Source of the DNA: Gammaproteobacteria bacterium
GTDB taxonomy: Bacteria > Pseudomonadota > Gammaproteobacteria > Steroidobacterales > GCA-2729495
Assembly: GCA_004357495.1 (NCBI GenBank)
Contig: SMWD01000026.1
Coordinates: forward strand, 1-43,133
DNA length: 43,133 nucleotides
Direction: 5' to 3'
Shown here: piece by piece, positions 7,383 to 15,370 of the stretch
Layout: each line of letters starts with the position of its first letter
How positions within the stretch are numbered: position 1 is the first letter of the stretch
The notes under the pieces: model-generated
Databases searched by the model: none
What the model was told of the DNA's origin: nothing
What the model saw: the letters and a program-made list of their open reading frames with translations, nothing else
Made by a program: the position numbers and the translations under genes

Positions 7383-8267
7383 ATGCGACAGGGGCTATTA
7401 GCAATCATTCAGGGCGCAGGTCTGGCGGTATTCCTGGTCTGTTTTCTCCCGGCGTGCAGTGCCACCGAGAGCGCCGACGAGCAGGAACTCGAAATGACGA
7501 TGAAGGAGCACGGGAATGACATGCCCGTGGCTTCACCGATGGTAGCCCATGAGCCTGCCCGGCCGGTCAGCGGCGCAGCGGTGGTTTACACCACGGTTGA
7601 CGGTAAGGAAATACACGGCTGGCTGGCCCGGCCCGATGATGCGGCCGGCGCGTTGCCGGCGTTGATCGTCATTCACGAATGGTGGGGCCTGAACGACAAT
7701 ATTCGGCGTGTCGCAGAACGACTGGCGGGCGAGGGCTATGTGGCGCTTGCGGTCGATCTGCACCAGGGGAACACCGCCGCTACACCGAAAGACGCCATGC
7801 TGATGGGCCGTGTGCTGAGCGAAAACAAGGACGTTGCCCTGGTCAACCTCAAAGATGCTGTTGCGTATCTTAAGACGGACGTCGGTGCTGCACGCATCGG
7901 CGTGATCGGCTGGTGCCAGGGTGGCCGCTGGTCGATGCTGACGGCGTTGAATAACGCGGCGGACATCGACGCGACGGTGATCTATTACGGCCGGGTCACC
8001 GATGATAAGGCCGAACTGGAAGTGCTGGACATGCCGGTTCTCGGCATCTTCGCCGGCGACGATTTTATCGTGCCGCCGAAGATGGTCTATCGCTTTGCCG
8101 CGTCGATGGCGGACCTGAAGAAAGAACTCGAGTTTTATATGTACCGGGATGCATCGCACGCATTTTCGAACCCGAGTGGCACCGGCTACAACGCGGAAGC
8201 AGCCGAGGATGCCTGGGAGCATACGACGGAATTTTTGGCGAGAAATTTGCAGGGCGCGGCTGAATAG
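7383..8267 (+). CDS. Dienelactone-hydrolase-family lipoprotein
   Basis: The start at 7383 is preceded by CGAGG and gives a lipoprotein signal ending FLPAC with the lipidated Cys at residue 25. The 294-residue protein has the dienelactone hydrolase fold: VIHEWWGLND (Glu99), the nucleophile elbow GWCQGG (Cys178), FAGDD (Asp226/227) and DASHAF (His259). The Cys nucleophile together with the Glu is the signature of true dienelactone-hydrolase-type enzymes, which open lactones or cleave esters. Here the enzyme is anchored in the envelope rather than cytoplasmic, so its natural substrate is probably an external lactone or ester. It faces the amidohydrolase gene tail to tail. Confidence 0.9.
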   Translation: MRQGLLAIIQGAGLAVFLVCFLPACSATESADEQELEMTMKEHGNDMPVASPMVAHEPARPVSGAAVVYTTVDGKEIHGWLARPDDAAGALPALIVIHEWWGLNDNIRRVAERLAGEGYVALAVDLHQGNTAATPKDAMLMGRVLSENKDVALVNLKDAVAYLKTDVGAARIGVIGWCQGGRWSMLTALNNAADIDATVIYYGRVTDDKAELEVLDMPVLGIFAGDDFIVPPKMVYRFAASMADLKKELEFYMYRDASHAFSNPSGTGYNAEAAEDAWEHTTEFLARNLQGAAE

Positions 8268-8277
8268 CCCTTGAAAC

Positions 8278-8325
8278 TGTGCCGGGTTTGATTATTTGTA
8301 CCTGAAACAGCCCCGGCACATTTTC
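8278..8325. terminator. Short inverted tag pair between convergent genes
   Basis: TGTGCCGGG (8278-8286) pairs with CCCGGCACA (8312-8320), followed by TTTT on the plus strand. It sits in the 64-bp gap between the convergent dienelactone-hydrolase-like and amidohydrolase genes, where a terminator is expected. The 25-base loop makes it a weaker terminator than usual; its sequence belongs to the boundary-tag family. Confidence 0.5.
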
Positions 8326-8331
8326 CTGGGC

Positions 8332-9252
8332 TTAATTAGCCGCGTCACAGACCCCGCGTTTGCGCAAGAAGCGCTCGGCGTTCTTGCAGAAAATGCCTTC
8401 CAGCTGCCGGTCGGAAAGGAAGTCGGCTGATTCGTAGGCCGCGATCGCCTTGGTATATTCCAGTCCGTCTACGCCGAACATGATGCGGCTGGTCATCCCC
8501 GCTTCTGTGTATTCGCGCAATAGGCGATGAAATTTTTCACGCGAGTAGAACATCTGCAACCCGGCGAGATCGACATGCACCTTCGGAAACATGGATAGCA
8601 GATCGATCACCTCGGGATAAACGAGCGCATTGGCATGCATGATCTGTACCTTGAGTTTCGGAAACTTGATCAGCACGTTCTCCAGCAGCAGTGGATTGCC
8701 GTTCGCGATTCGAAATTCCGGGCAGCATCTATTGGCTGTCAGCGGTGGTGCCGAGTGGGTATGAAAAGCAACCGGGATGCCGAGCCGTTCGGCCATCGCG
8801 TAATAGGGTTCCATACGCGGGTCATCGAAGGGAATGCCGGCGTACTGGTTGTACATCTCGCCCATCAGCTGATACGTGCCGGACTGATACTGCGCTTCGA
8901 GCCAGTCGATATCCGGAAAGTCGCCACCGTCGGCGAAACAGTCATGGCGGAAATAGACCGGGTTCTTGCCGTCAATGCAGGGGAAGATCGGCGCCAACAT
9001 TAACCGCTCCGGTTCGGCAGCAGACCAGGCGGCCAGGAAATCCTGCGGCCCGCTGGTTGCCGCCAGCACGATATTGTGTTGTTCGAGTTTCGCCAGCGCT
9101 TCGGCCATGGCCAGTTGATTTTTGGGCAGATTCGGCCCGCCATCTTCGCCACTGGGCCACGCATGGAAATGCATATCGATGAATGGTCCGTCATAGGCCT
9201 GGACCGGTGTCGCGCACAGGAGCGCCAGTATTATAAGGAGACGTTTGCTCAT
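8332..9252 (-). CDS. Exported amidohydrolase (metal-dependent hydrolase, Amidohydro_2 type)
   Basis: A 306-residue protein with a Sec signal (residues 1-19, cleavage VQA-YD). The TIM-barrel amidohydrolase signature DMHFH (residues 26-30) supplies the two first-strand His ligands, followed by FHTHS and MHAN for the later His ligands and FGVDG for the catalytic Asp. This is the ACMSD/decarboxylase-like Amidohydro_2 branch, whose members hydrolyse or decarboxylate small cyclic compounds. Periplasmic placement is less common in that branch. Two Cys pairs (Cys-Cys near residue 180 and single Cys residues elsewhere) could form disulfides after export. The substrate is unknown. Confidence 0.86.
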   Translation of the reverse strand: MSKRLLIILALLCATPVQAYDGPFIDMHFHAWPSGEDGGPNLPKNQLAMAEALAKLEQHNIVLAATSGPQDFLAAWSAAEPERLMLAPIFPCIDGKNPVYFRHDCFADGGDFPDIDWLEAQYQSGTYQLMGEMYNQYAGIPFDDPRMEPYYAMAERLGIPVAFHTHSAPPLTANRCCPEFRIANGNPLLLENVLIKFPKLKVQIMHANALVYPEVIDLLSMFPKVHVDLAGLQMFYSREKFHRLLREYTEAGMTSRIMFGVDGLEYTKAIAAYESADFLSDRQLEGIFCKNAERFLRKRGVCDAAN

Positions 9253-9386
9253 GGCATACCGACTATAACCGAAAAATGTACATCCGGGAAAAGGTTAATT
9301 TTCACGTCAAGCAAATACATCAGCATCTTTTCTCTTCGGCCCTATTTACTCTATCCTTATCGACAGCCCAATATTCAGGAAACGTC

Positions 9387-10259
9387 ATGTCCGATTCGCC
9401 CGCCTCCGAAGCATTTGTCGTCAGTCCCATGCGGGATAACTGGTATCAGCGTTGTTCCTACCTGGGGTCGACCTTTGCGCTGATTACGACGGTGAGTGAA
9501 GACGGGCAGACCAATATCGGTCCTTACCAGTTGAGTTTTCCGTTCGAGGTGAATACCGGCCGCTCCTGGATGGTGATCAGTCGAAATACGTCCAATACCG
9601 CCACCAACGTATTTCGAACCCACAAGTGCGCGCTGAATTTCATCGAATATGATGCGGACCAGATCGAAACAATACTCAAGCTCGGGTATCCCGGGCAGAC
9701 CACCGCGGAAAAAATGGCCTACAACTGCTTCGATTTGATCGAGAGCCCGACCCCGGGACGCGAGTCCAGCGATATTTATCCGAAGATTCTCGCGGATGCG
9801 TTTCAGATCTATGAATGCACGCTGGATATCGAGCGAATCAACGAGAATCCCATCCTGCGCGACTCACCCTCGGCCCACTTGTTGCTGAATATCGACACCA
9901 TCCTGATCAAGGAGCGCTGGATGAAGAATGTGGACGGCAGCGGCGACGAGATGCCGCGGATTCCTCTGACCTACGGCTTCAGAGGCGGCAGCAGCTTCTG
10001 GTTCGGCGAAGTCCAACCGGCCTACAAGCTGCCCATTCCCGACATGGGGGCGAATCACGAGCTCGTGCACTACGAGGCCAATCGTCTGGATGACGAGGTG
10101 CAGTTCACGATGGAAGCCTGCAAGCAACTCACTGGCATACCCAATGCGTTCATTCAGCAGGTATTGCAGGGCATCGTGAATCAGGCGAAAGCCCGCGGCA
10201 TCAACAATGTCAATGAAGCGTTTATTATCGAGCTTAATAAAGAGCGCGACGGCAATTGA
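9387..10259 (+). CDS. Flavin-reductase-like (FMN-binding split-barrel) protein with extra C-terminal domain
   Basis: The ATG at 9387 follows AGGAAACGTC and is preferred over a longer frame that begins in A/T-rich leader. The 290-residue protein opens with a flavoredoxin/flavin-reductase-like pattern: CSYLGSTFALITTVSEDGQ, then IGPYQLSFPFEV and MVISRNTSNTATNVFRTH, which form the FMN-binding split barrel. A C-terminal stretch of about 55 residues (FTMEACKQLTGIPNAFIQQV, then AKARGINNVNEAFI) looks like a small helical domain resembling the PCP_red domain found at the end of light-independent protochlorophyllide reductase subunits. The barrel assignment is solid; the C-terminal resemblance is by eye. 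It stands alone and has no signal peptide. Confidence 0.8.
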   Translation: MSDSPASEAFVVSPMRDNWYQRCSYLGSTFALITTVSEDGQTNIGPYQLSFPFEVNTGRSWMVISRNTSNTATNVFRTHKCALNFIEYDADQIETILKLGYPGQTTAEKMAYNCFDLIESPTPGRESSDIYPKILADAFQIYECTLDIERINENPILRDSPSAHLLLNIDTILIKERWMKNVDGSGDEMPRIPLTYGFRGGSSFWFGEVQPAYKLPIPDMGANHELVHYEANRLDDEVQFTMEACKQLTGIPNAFIQQVLQGIVNQAKARGINNVNEAFIIELNKERDGN

Positions 10260-10261
10260 TC

Positions 10262-10391
10262 GAAAAAGGTGCCGGATCACTGGTGTCCCACAAACTTAGC
10301 TAGCCGACGACAGAGCCACTGTTGTGGGAGCGGCTTTAGCCGCGATTCCCCGCGGGGGTACGCTTTTCGCGGCTAAATCCGGCACCTTTCC
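10262..10391. repeat. Composite element with perfect AAAGGTGCCGGAT ends
   Basis: AAAGGTGCCGGAT (10265-10277) and ATCCGGCACCTTT (10377-10389) are exact inverted ends. Inside are CACTGGTGTCCCACAAA and a REP pair GTGGGAGCGGCTTTAGCCGC with the inverse CGCGGCTAAA. The middle is the reverse complement of 15200-15300. The element fills the space between the flavin-reductase-like gene and the DUF4382 stop. Confidence 0.85.
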
Positions 10392-11873
10392 CTATTCGAT
10401 AATCACAACCGTAGCATCGATATCGCAACCCGGTGTCGCGCTGGCTTCGCCCGCGGCGTCGATCTGCAGATCAGTTGATACATCGAGCACCGCGGGATCG
10501 AGCAGATCGGAAATAGATACGCTTTCACCGTCGACCAGGATGCGCAGGACATCTGTTTCAGCGGTGATGCAGACGGCGACCGGATCGCCGGACTCCGGCT
10601 GTAGCGTCAGAATGTCAAAGTCGTTACCGACGCTGACGGCGGTCAATGTGCCCGAGACAAGGTCACCGCCGGGCGTTGCTCCGACGATAAACAGCGAGGC
10701 GCGTAGCGCTGCGGCCCCGCCGGCCGGGACGCGCAGGCCGTCGAAGCCGCCGAGGGTGCCTGCAACCAAATCAGCCTGGTCGAGTTCCGTGCCGTCACGC
10801 GCAAATACGCGCGTTTCGGCCTGCAGCTGGATTGTGATCGGGGTGTCGGTGTCGTCCGGCAAAAACTCGGTGCACTGTGCGGTGTCGCAGTCGGTTGGTG
10901 TCGGCGCCCCCTGGATCAACCCATCGGTGGTTTCCCATCCCGGGCCCACGTCGGTTTTGCGTCCGCCCAACTGACTGACGACCGAATCGAGATCGAGTAT
11001 GACGTTGTCGGGTGCGCCGTCACCGGGCAGGCTCGGCAAGCCGATCACGGTCAATTGCGGGGTTTCGCTTGCCGCGATCACATCGGCCAGCGCGGCGAAG
11101 TCGATGGCCAGCCCGTCTGCGCCGAAGTGATTTGCGCCGCCGGCGAAAACGCGGACACACGTGTTGTTTGCCGCAACCGGTGCGCCCAGTGCGGCGACGA
11201 ATTGCAGGTCACACAGTAATAGCGATTCCGCACCCTCATCGATGCTCTCGACGCGGCCGAACGCGCGAATGAGCCGGTTCGGCAGCACGATATCGTCCTG
11301 AAATATATCGACGAAAATAACCGGGCGAAGTTTGAGCCTTTGGTTGCCGGTCTGCACCACCTGAAACGAACGTCGCGCATCGATGTCCAGCGAGATCACC
11401 GTCGTTTCGCCGGCGGTTACCGTGAACGGGCCTTGCGGGTTCAGGTCGATCTTGCCATTGGCAGGCAAGTCGTCGAGGATTTCCTCGACATCGTCATTTG
11501 GATCTGCGAGATCGCCGAGGTCGATTAGCCGGACCTCGCTGATTTCCAGGCGGATCTTGCTGTAGTCGCCCTCGGTAATGCGCTGACTGAAGGCGAAGTC
11601 CGCCCGGTTGCGCAGCTTCAACAGGTCGAAGGTAATCGGATCGCCGTCGTAGATCACCTGTTGACCGCCAGCTCCGATCAGCAGCATGCGGGTCAGGGTG
11701 ATCAGCACCTGTTCATACTGGTCGGTCGGTCCATCGGTTATCAGCACGACAACCTGTCCCGTGCCTTGCGTGTCGCCGGTCGCCGGACCGCTGCTGCCGC
11801 CGCCGCATGCAGTCAGAAAGAATGATGCGCATACAATTGCCAGGCCGATAATCGGCCGCGTGAATCCATTCAT
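10392..11873 (-). CDS. DUF4382 lipoprotein
   Basis: This 493-residue lipoprotein has a signal ending FFLTAC (lipidated Cys23) followed by a Gly/Ser-rich flexible tether. The next 150 residues fit DUF4382: VVVLITDGPTDQYEQVLITL, a hydrophobic ligand-like strand set, and IRLEISEVRLID. DUF4382 is predicted to be a beta-sandwich of carboxypeptidase-regulatory or CNA-B-like type on the cell surface. The remaining 250 residues carry repeated beta-strand segments with conserved DxD patterns (DLDSV, DIDATVVI) similar to the DUF5666 type. The protein is acidic throughout. It is a single-gene unit and the function is unknown. Confidence 0.82.
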   Translation of the reverse strand: MNGFTRPIIGLAIVCASFFLTACGGGSSGPATGDTQGTGQVVVLITDGPTDQYEQVLITLTRMLLIGAGGQQVIYDGDPITFDLLKLRNRADFAFSQRITEGDYSKIRLEISEVRLIDLGDLADPNDDVEEILDDLPANGKIDLNPQGPFTVTAGETTVISLDIDARRSFQVVQTGNQRLKLRPVIFVDIFQDDIVLPNRLIRAFGRVESIDEGAESLLLCDLQFVAALGAPVAANNTCVRVFAGGANHFGADGLAIDFAALADVIAASETPQLTVIGLPSLPGDGAPDNVILDLDSVVSQLGGRKTDVGPGWETTDGLIQGAPTPTDCDTAQCTEFLPDDTDTPITIQLQAETRVFARDGTELDQADLVAGTLGGFDGLRVPAGGAAALRASLFIVGATPGGDLVSGTLTAVSVGNDFDILTLQPESGDPVAVCITAETDVLRILVDGESVSISDLLDPAVLDVSTDLQIDAAGEASATPGCDIDATVVIIE

Positions 11874-11970
11874 GAAGCTTTTCCCGTCCCTCGTAGAAGC
11901 TCAATTATCGCGTAACACCTCCGGGAACAATACGCCGGATTGGGTGATTTGTGATGCTGTTCTCACAATA

Positions 11971-12120
11971 ATGGTACCGGGTCATTGCTCTCACATAAAC
12001 AGAGCCCCGCACATCGTGAACGAACGCACTAGCGCGACTTTCGTGGGTACGGCCTTAGCCGCGACAGGCACACCCCGCTCCTGCGAAGTTTGCGGGGTAG
12101 TAGTGATCCGGTATCTTTTT
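11971..12120. repeat. Composite element with GGTACCGGGTCA ends
   Basis: GGTACCGGGTCA (11973-11984) mirrors TGATCCGGTATC (12104-12115). A REP core (GTGGGTACGGCCTTAGCCGC) lies inside. It covers half of the 290-bp divergent gap between the DUF4382 lipoprotein and the cupin gene; no other feature is seen in that gap. Confidence 0.7.
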
Positions 12121-12163
12121 CAGGCATAATTAATTATCACCCTTTTTTTCCGAGATCCCCGTC

Positions 12164-12814
12164 ATGCTCAACATGGACTTGACCCAGCGCATCGTCATCT
12201 CAAGCCACACTGAAGACTGGCAGCCCAGTCCCATGGCTGGTGTATCGCGCAAGCCGCTTGCACGCGAGGACGCAGAACGCGGCCATGCGACCAGCATCGT
12301 GCGGTATGAGCCCGGCGCGAGTTTCTCCGAGCATGGCCACCCGCTCGGCGAAGAGATACTCGTGCTGGAAGGCACGTTCTCCGATCAGACGGGCGATTAT
12401 CCCGCCGGGACTTATTTTCGTAATCCGGAGGGCTTTCGCCATGCACCGTTTAGTCAGGAGGGCTGTGTGCTATTGGTCAAGTTGCATCAGTTTCAGACCG
12501 GAGATGACGAGCGCGTGGTGATCGATACCCGGGCGACGCCGTGGTCGCCGGGCCACGGTGGCCTGAAAGTCATGTCCCTGCACGAGCATGCGGACGAACA
12601 TGTGGCCCTGGTGCATTGGCCGGAAGGCGGGCAGTTTCAGCGCCACACCCATGTTGGAGGAGAAGAGATTTTTGTCCTCTCCGGCGAGTTCATCGACGAA
12701 CACGGCCGCTACCCGGCGGGCACGTGGATTCGCAGCCCGCACATGAGCGTGCACAACCCATGGGTGGAGCAGGAGACCTTGATGTGGGTAAAGACCGGGC
12801 ACCTGTCAGGATAG
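12164..12814 (+). CDS. Double-cupin protein (ChrR cupin-like)
   Basis: A 216-residue cytoplasmic protein made of two cupin barrels. The first contains FSEHGHPLGEEILVLEGTFSD and DYPAGTYFRNPEGFRHAP; the second repeats this as FQRHTHVGGEEIFVLSGEFID and RYPAGTWIRSPHMSVHNP. Both keep the His-x-His...Glu and distal His ligands of a mononuclear metal site. The pattern is that of the cupin domain of ChrR-type anti-sigma factors, but the N-terminal zinc anti-sigma domain is absent, so an enzymatic or sensor role is more likely. A second in-frame ATG at 12173 is an alternative start; neither has a clear Shine-Dalgarno site. Confidence 0.88.
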   Translation: MLNMDLTQRIVISSHTEDWQPSPMAGVSRKPLAREDAERGHATSIVRYEPGASFSEHGHPLGEEILVLEGTFSDQTGDYPAGTYFRNPEGFRHAPFSQEGCVLLVKLHQFQTGDDERVVIDTRATPWSPGHGGLKVMSLHEHADEHVALVHWPEGGQFQRHTHVGGEEIFVLSGEFIDEHGRYPAGTWIRSPHMSVHNPWVEQETLMWVKTGHLSG

Positions 12815-12830
12815 AAGGATATCCGGAAAC

Positions 12831-12849
12831 GGTGTCGGGTTTACTTTCC
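12831..12849 (+). repeat. Boundary tag after cupin gene
   Basis: GGTGTCGGGTTTACTTTCC is a diverged copy of the GGTACCGGGTTTATT tag, 17 bases after the cupin stop codon. Confidence 0.6.
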
Positions 12850-12943
12850 ATCGCCCGTGTGTCATTAGACGGTGTCCGAGCGCAAAATAAATCTATTATT
12901 TTTTCGGCGTTACTTTTTCCGGCAATACTGAGGGAGCTGTTGA

Positions 12944-13513
12944 GTGGATGCGAACTACTACGAAAACGAACAAAATGTTGCCAATTACATAAAGTTTACG
13001 CCGGCGCATGACGGCGCCTTGCTGGTCGACGTCCTCGGTGAACACCTGGAGCAGGAGTCCTCCATGCTCGAGCTGGGCATGGGTCCGGGCAAAGACTACA
13101 AGTTATTGAGTGAGCGATTTCGGGTGACCGGGTCGGATTTTTCGCGCGTGTTCCTGGAACGTTACCGGAAGCATGATAGCTCTGCGGATCTGCTCCATCT
13201 TGATGCACGGACCCTCGAAACGGATCGCACATTTGACGCGATCTTTTCTAACAAGGCGCTCATTCACATGTCGCGTGTCGAATTGCAAAAGTCGTTTGCG
13301 CGTCAGCATGCGCTGCTCAACGACCAGGGTCTGATTCTGCATTCGTTCTGGTACGGCGCGGGTGAGAGCGACTTTAATGATTTGACTCTCGTATATCACA
13401 ATGAGAATGACTTGGCGGAGATGCTGGAACGTTCATTCGATATTGTTGCGCTGGAAAGGCACGCGAAGATGAGCGAGGGCGACTCGGTTTACGTTCTGGC
13501 ACGGAAGAAATAG
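12944..13513 (+). CDS. Class I SAM-dependent methyltransferase
   Basis: The GTG at 12944 is preceded by GAGGGAG seven bases upstream, which decides the start. The 189-residue protein has the class I methyltransferase core: motif I MLELGMGPGKDYKLL (about residues 40-54), motif II acidic strand end VTGSDFS, motif III LLHLDARTL and motif IV FDAIFSNKALIHM, followed by the helix of motif V. It lacks obvious substrate-specific insertions and could methylate a small molecule. It lies upstream of the GFA gene on the same strand, separated by a boundary tag and a hairpin. Confidence 0.87.
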   Translation: MDANYYENEQNVANYIKFTPAHDGALLVDVLGEHLEQESSMLELGMGPGKDYKLLSERFRVTGSDFSRVFLERYRKHDSSADLLHLDARTLETDRTFDAIFSNKALIHMSRVELQKSFARQHALLNDQGLILHSFWYGAGESDFNDLTLVYHNENDLAEMLERSFDIVALERHAKMSEGDSVYVLARKK

Positions 13514-13559
13514 CGGAAAAGGCGCCGGGTTCCTATTCCGGGAAAAGAATCTTTCCCGG
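13514..13559 (+). promoter_or_regulatory. Boundary tag plus hairpin directly upstream of the GFA gene
   Basis: A tag (AAAAGGCGCCGGGTTCC) is followed by a perfect hairpin CCGGGAAA (13538-13545) and TTTCCCGG (13552-13559) with loop AGAATC. The AAGGAG ribosome-binding site for the next gene starts 4 bases after the hairpin, so the structure could act as a terminator or influence translation initiation. Confidence 0.55.
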
Positions 13560-13575
13560 ATAAAGGAGAAACGAT

Positions 13576-13971
13576 ATGGTTACCGGAGGCTGTCTGTGCG
13601 GCGAGATCCGCTACGAGATCGACGGCGAGATCACCGAAGTGAGTCATTGTCACTGTGGCATGTGCCGAAAAATGCACGGCGCGGCCTTTGCAACCTTCGG
13701 TACGGTCGAGCGCGAGCACCTGCGTTGGTTGAGTGGCGAGGAGTACATGCAAGTCTACGACTCGTCGGCCGGACTGGAAAGAGTGTTTTGCAGTCGATGC
13801 GGCTCCTCGCTGCTGTGTCGCTCGGACAAAGCGCCCGGTGTCGATTACATCGCTCTCGGCACCTTCGACGGCGATCCCGGCTTCCGGCCCGAGTATCACA
13901 TCTGGGTTGGCTCAAAAGCGCCCTGGTATACCATCACCGACGATTTGCCACGATTCGAAGAATCAGACTGA
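13576..13971 (+). CDS. GFA / CENP-V family zinc protein
   Basis: This 131-residue protein shows the complete GFA zinc pattern: GGCLCG (Cys6 and Cys8), HCHCGMCRK and FCSRCGSSLLC. Family members include S-(hydroxymethyl)glutathione synthase, where the structural and catalytic zincs hold the glutathione adduct of formaldehyde, but most homologues are uncharacterised thiol-adduct carriers. The start is set by AAGGAG seven bases before ATG. It is followed 47 bases later by an MDR reductase on the same strand; a reductase beside a thiol-adduct protein suggests related aldehyde chemistry, though this is inference. Confidence 0.9.
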   Translation: MVTGGCLCGEIRYEIDGEITEVSHCHCGMCRKMHGAAFATFGTVEREHLRWLSGEEYMQVYDSSAGLERVFCSRCGSSLLCRSDKAPGVDYIALGTFDGDPGFRPEYHIWVGSKAPWYTITDDLPRFEESD

Positions 13972-14018
13972 ATAAGCTGCGGATACCTGCTCTGAACCCC
14001 TGTAAAAGGTCAGGAATA

Positions 14019-15050
14019 ATGAAAACGCGTACCTTCCAGTTCGCCGAATATGGCCAACCTACCGACGTCCTGCACCTCGCCGAGCAGGAACTCCCGGAAC
14101 CCGGGCCTGGCCAGGCGTTGGTGAAGATCAAGGTCGTGGGTCTGAACCGTTCGGAGCTCAATTACGCGCTGGGTAGGTATGTGCCGGCCCGCGAGTTTCC
14201 CAGTTGCATCGGTCAGGAAGCCGTCGGCGAGATCGTCGCACTCGGGCCGGAGGCGCAGGAGGGGCCCCGGGCCAATGAGGCGACGCCGTTGACCGTCGGT
14301 GCGCGAGTAGCACTGTTGCCCGGTCGCGTCGACATCTGCGGGATGGGTGCGTACCGGGAAGCGGGTTTGTACGATCAGTCAGCATTGGCGCCGGTGCCCG
14401 ATGACTTCAGCGATGCAGAGGGCGCGGCCTACTGGATGGGCATCCTGACGATGGGGGGTTGCCTGGAGCAGGCGGGACTGAATCCCGATAATACGCGGGG
14501 CAAGAAGGTACTGGTGACGGCCGCCACCAGCAGCATGGGCATTATTGCTTTGAAGCTGGCCAAAGCCTGGGGTGCGGAAACATTTGCGACCAGTCGCAGC
14601 GCTGAGAAGGCGAAGGAGCTGGAAGCCGTCGCCGACCATGTCATTGTCTGCGGCGACAGCGAGTCGTTAATCGCCGGCGTCAACGCTGCAACCGACAGCC
14701 AGGGCGTCGATGTTGCACTCGACCCTGTCGGCGCTGACTTCTATGAAGGTCTGGTCGCCGTGACCGCTAACGGCGGGGACATCGTCAGCTATGAATTAAT
14801 CACCGGTCCCGTCGCCAAAGTCTCGCTGCCGACACTCATGATCAACGACCTGTCGATACACGGCTTTACGATCTTCCGCGTCCACAAGAATCCCGCCCTG
14901 CTCGATACCCTGATCCGTCAGGGCATGGAGTACAGCGAACAGGTGCGCCCGATCGTCTCGCGCACCTTCCCATGGGAACAGGCGCCGGCCGCGCTGGCAG
15001 AGCTGGAGGCGGCACGGCATGTCGGCAAACTTGTTTTGCTCGTTGCCTGA
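14019..15050 (+). CDS. MDR-superfamily quinone oxidoreductase-like reductase
   Basis: A 343-residue protein of the medium-chain reductase superfamily. The N-terminal GroES-like domain contains GQALVKIKVVGLNRSELNYA and FPSCIGQEAVGEIVALG; the nucleotide domain contains VLVTAATSSMGIIALKLAKA, the nucleotide-binding loop, then a basic TSRSAEK that favours NADPH. The zinc-ligand Cys/His set is absent, which places it with the zinc-free quinone reductase or enoyl reductase branch. The ATG at 14019 with AGGA upstream is chosen; a much longer in-frame extension overlaps the GFA gene and has no homologous sequence. Confidence 0.88.
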   Translation: MKTRTFQFAEYGQPTDVLHLAEQELPEPGPGQALVKIKVVGLNRSELNYALGRYVPAREFPSCIGQEAVGEIVALGPEAQEGPRANEATPLTVGARVALLPGRVDICGMGAYREAGLYDQSALAPVPDDFSDAEGAAYWMGILTMGGCLEQAGLNPDNTRGKKVLVTAATSSMGIIALKLAKAWGAETFATSRSAEKAKELEAVADHVIVCGDSESLIAGVNAATDSQGVDVALDPVGADFYEGLVAVTANGGDIVSYELITGPVAKVSLPTLMINDLSIHGFTIFRVHKNPALLDTLIRQGMEYSEQVRPIVSRTFPWEQAPAALAELEAARHVGKLVLLVA

Positions 15051-15054
15051 AAAG

Positions 15055-15324
15055 AAAAAGGTGTCAGACCACTGGTGTCCCACAAAGAATGTCTGGCATG
15101 AATCAAGGCTATGATGGCACGGGTATATCCAGCCTAGCGACCAGCGATGGACATGAAATCAGCATCTCCCGCACAAGCGTATTTGCGCAGCTCTTGTGGG
15201 AGCGGCTTTTAGCCGCGAAAAGCGTACCCCCGCGGGGAATCGCGGCTAAAGCCGCTCCCACAACAGTTGCTCCATCGTCGGGTAGCTAAGTTTGTGGGAT
15301 AGCACTGGCGTCTGACACCTTTTT
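15055..15324. repeat. Composite element with AAAAAGGTGTCAGAC ends
   Basis: AAAAAGGTGTCAGAC (15055-15069) and GTCTGACACCTTTTT (15310-15324) are exact inverted 15-bp ends. Subterminal CACTGGTGTCCCACAAA and TTTGTGGGATAGCACTGG mirror each other, and a REP double hairpin occupies 15195-15262. This accounts for nearly all of the 320-bp gap between the MDR reductase and the Kelch-like gene. Confidence 0.88.
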
Positions 15325-15370
15325 TCTTTAACGGCTAAAATCACCTCGTTTAACTGCAGGCGGAAATCTG

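Noticed and set aside
13596-14018. N-terminal extension of the MDR reductase through the GFA gene
   Set aside because: The extension is the wrong frame of the GFA gene; the ATG at 14019 has a ribosome-binding site and matches the normal family N-terminus.
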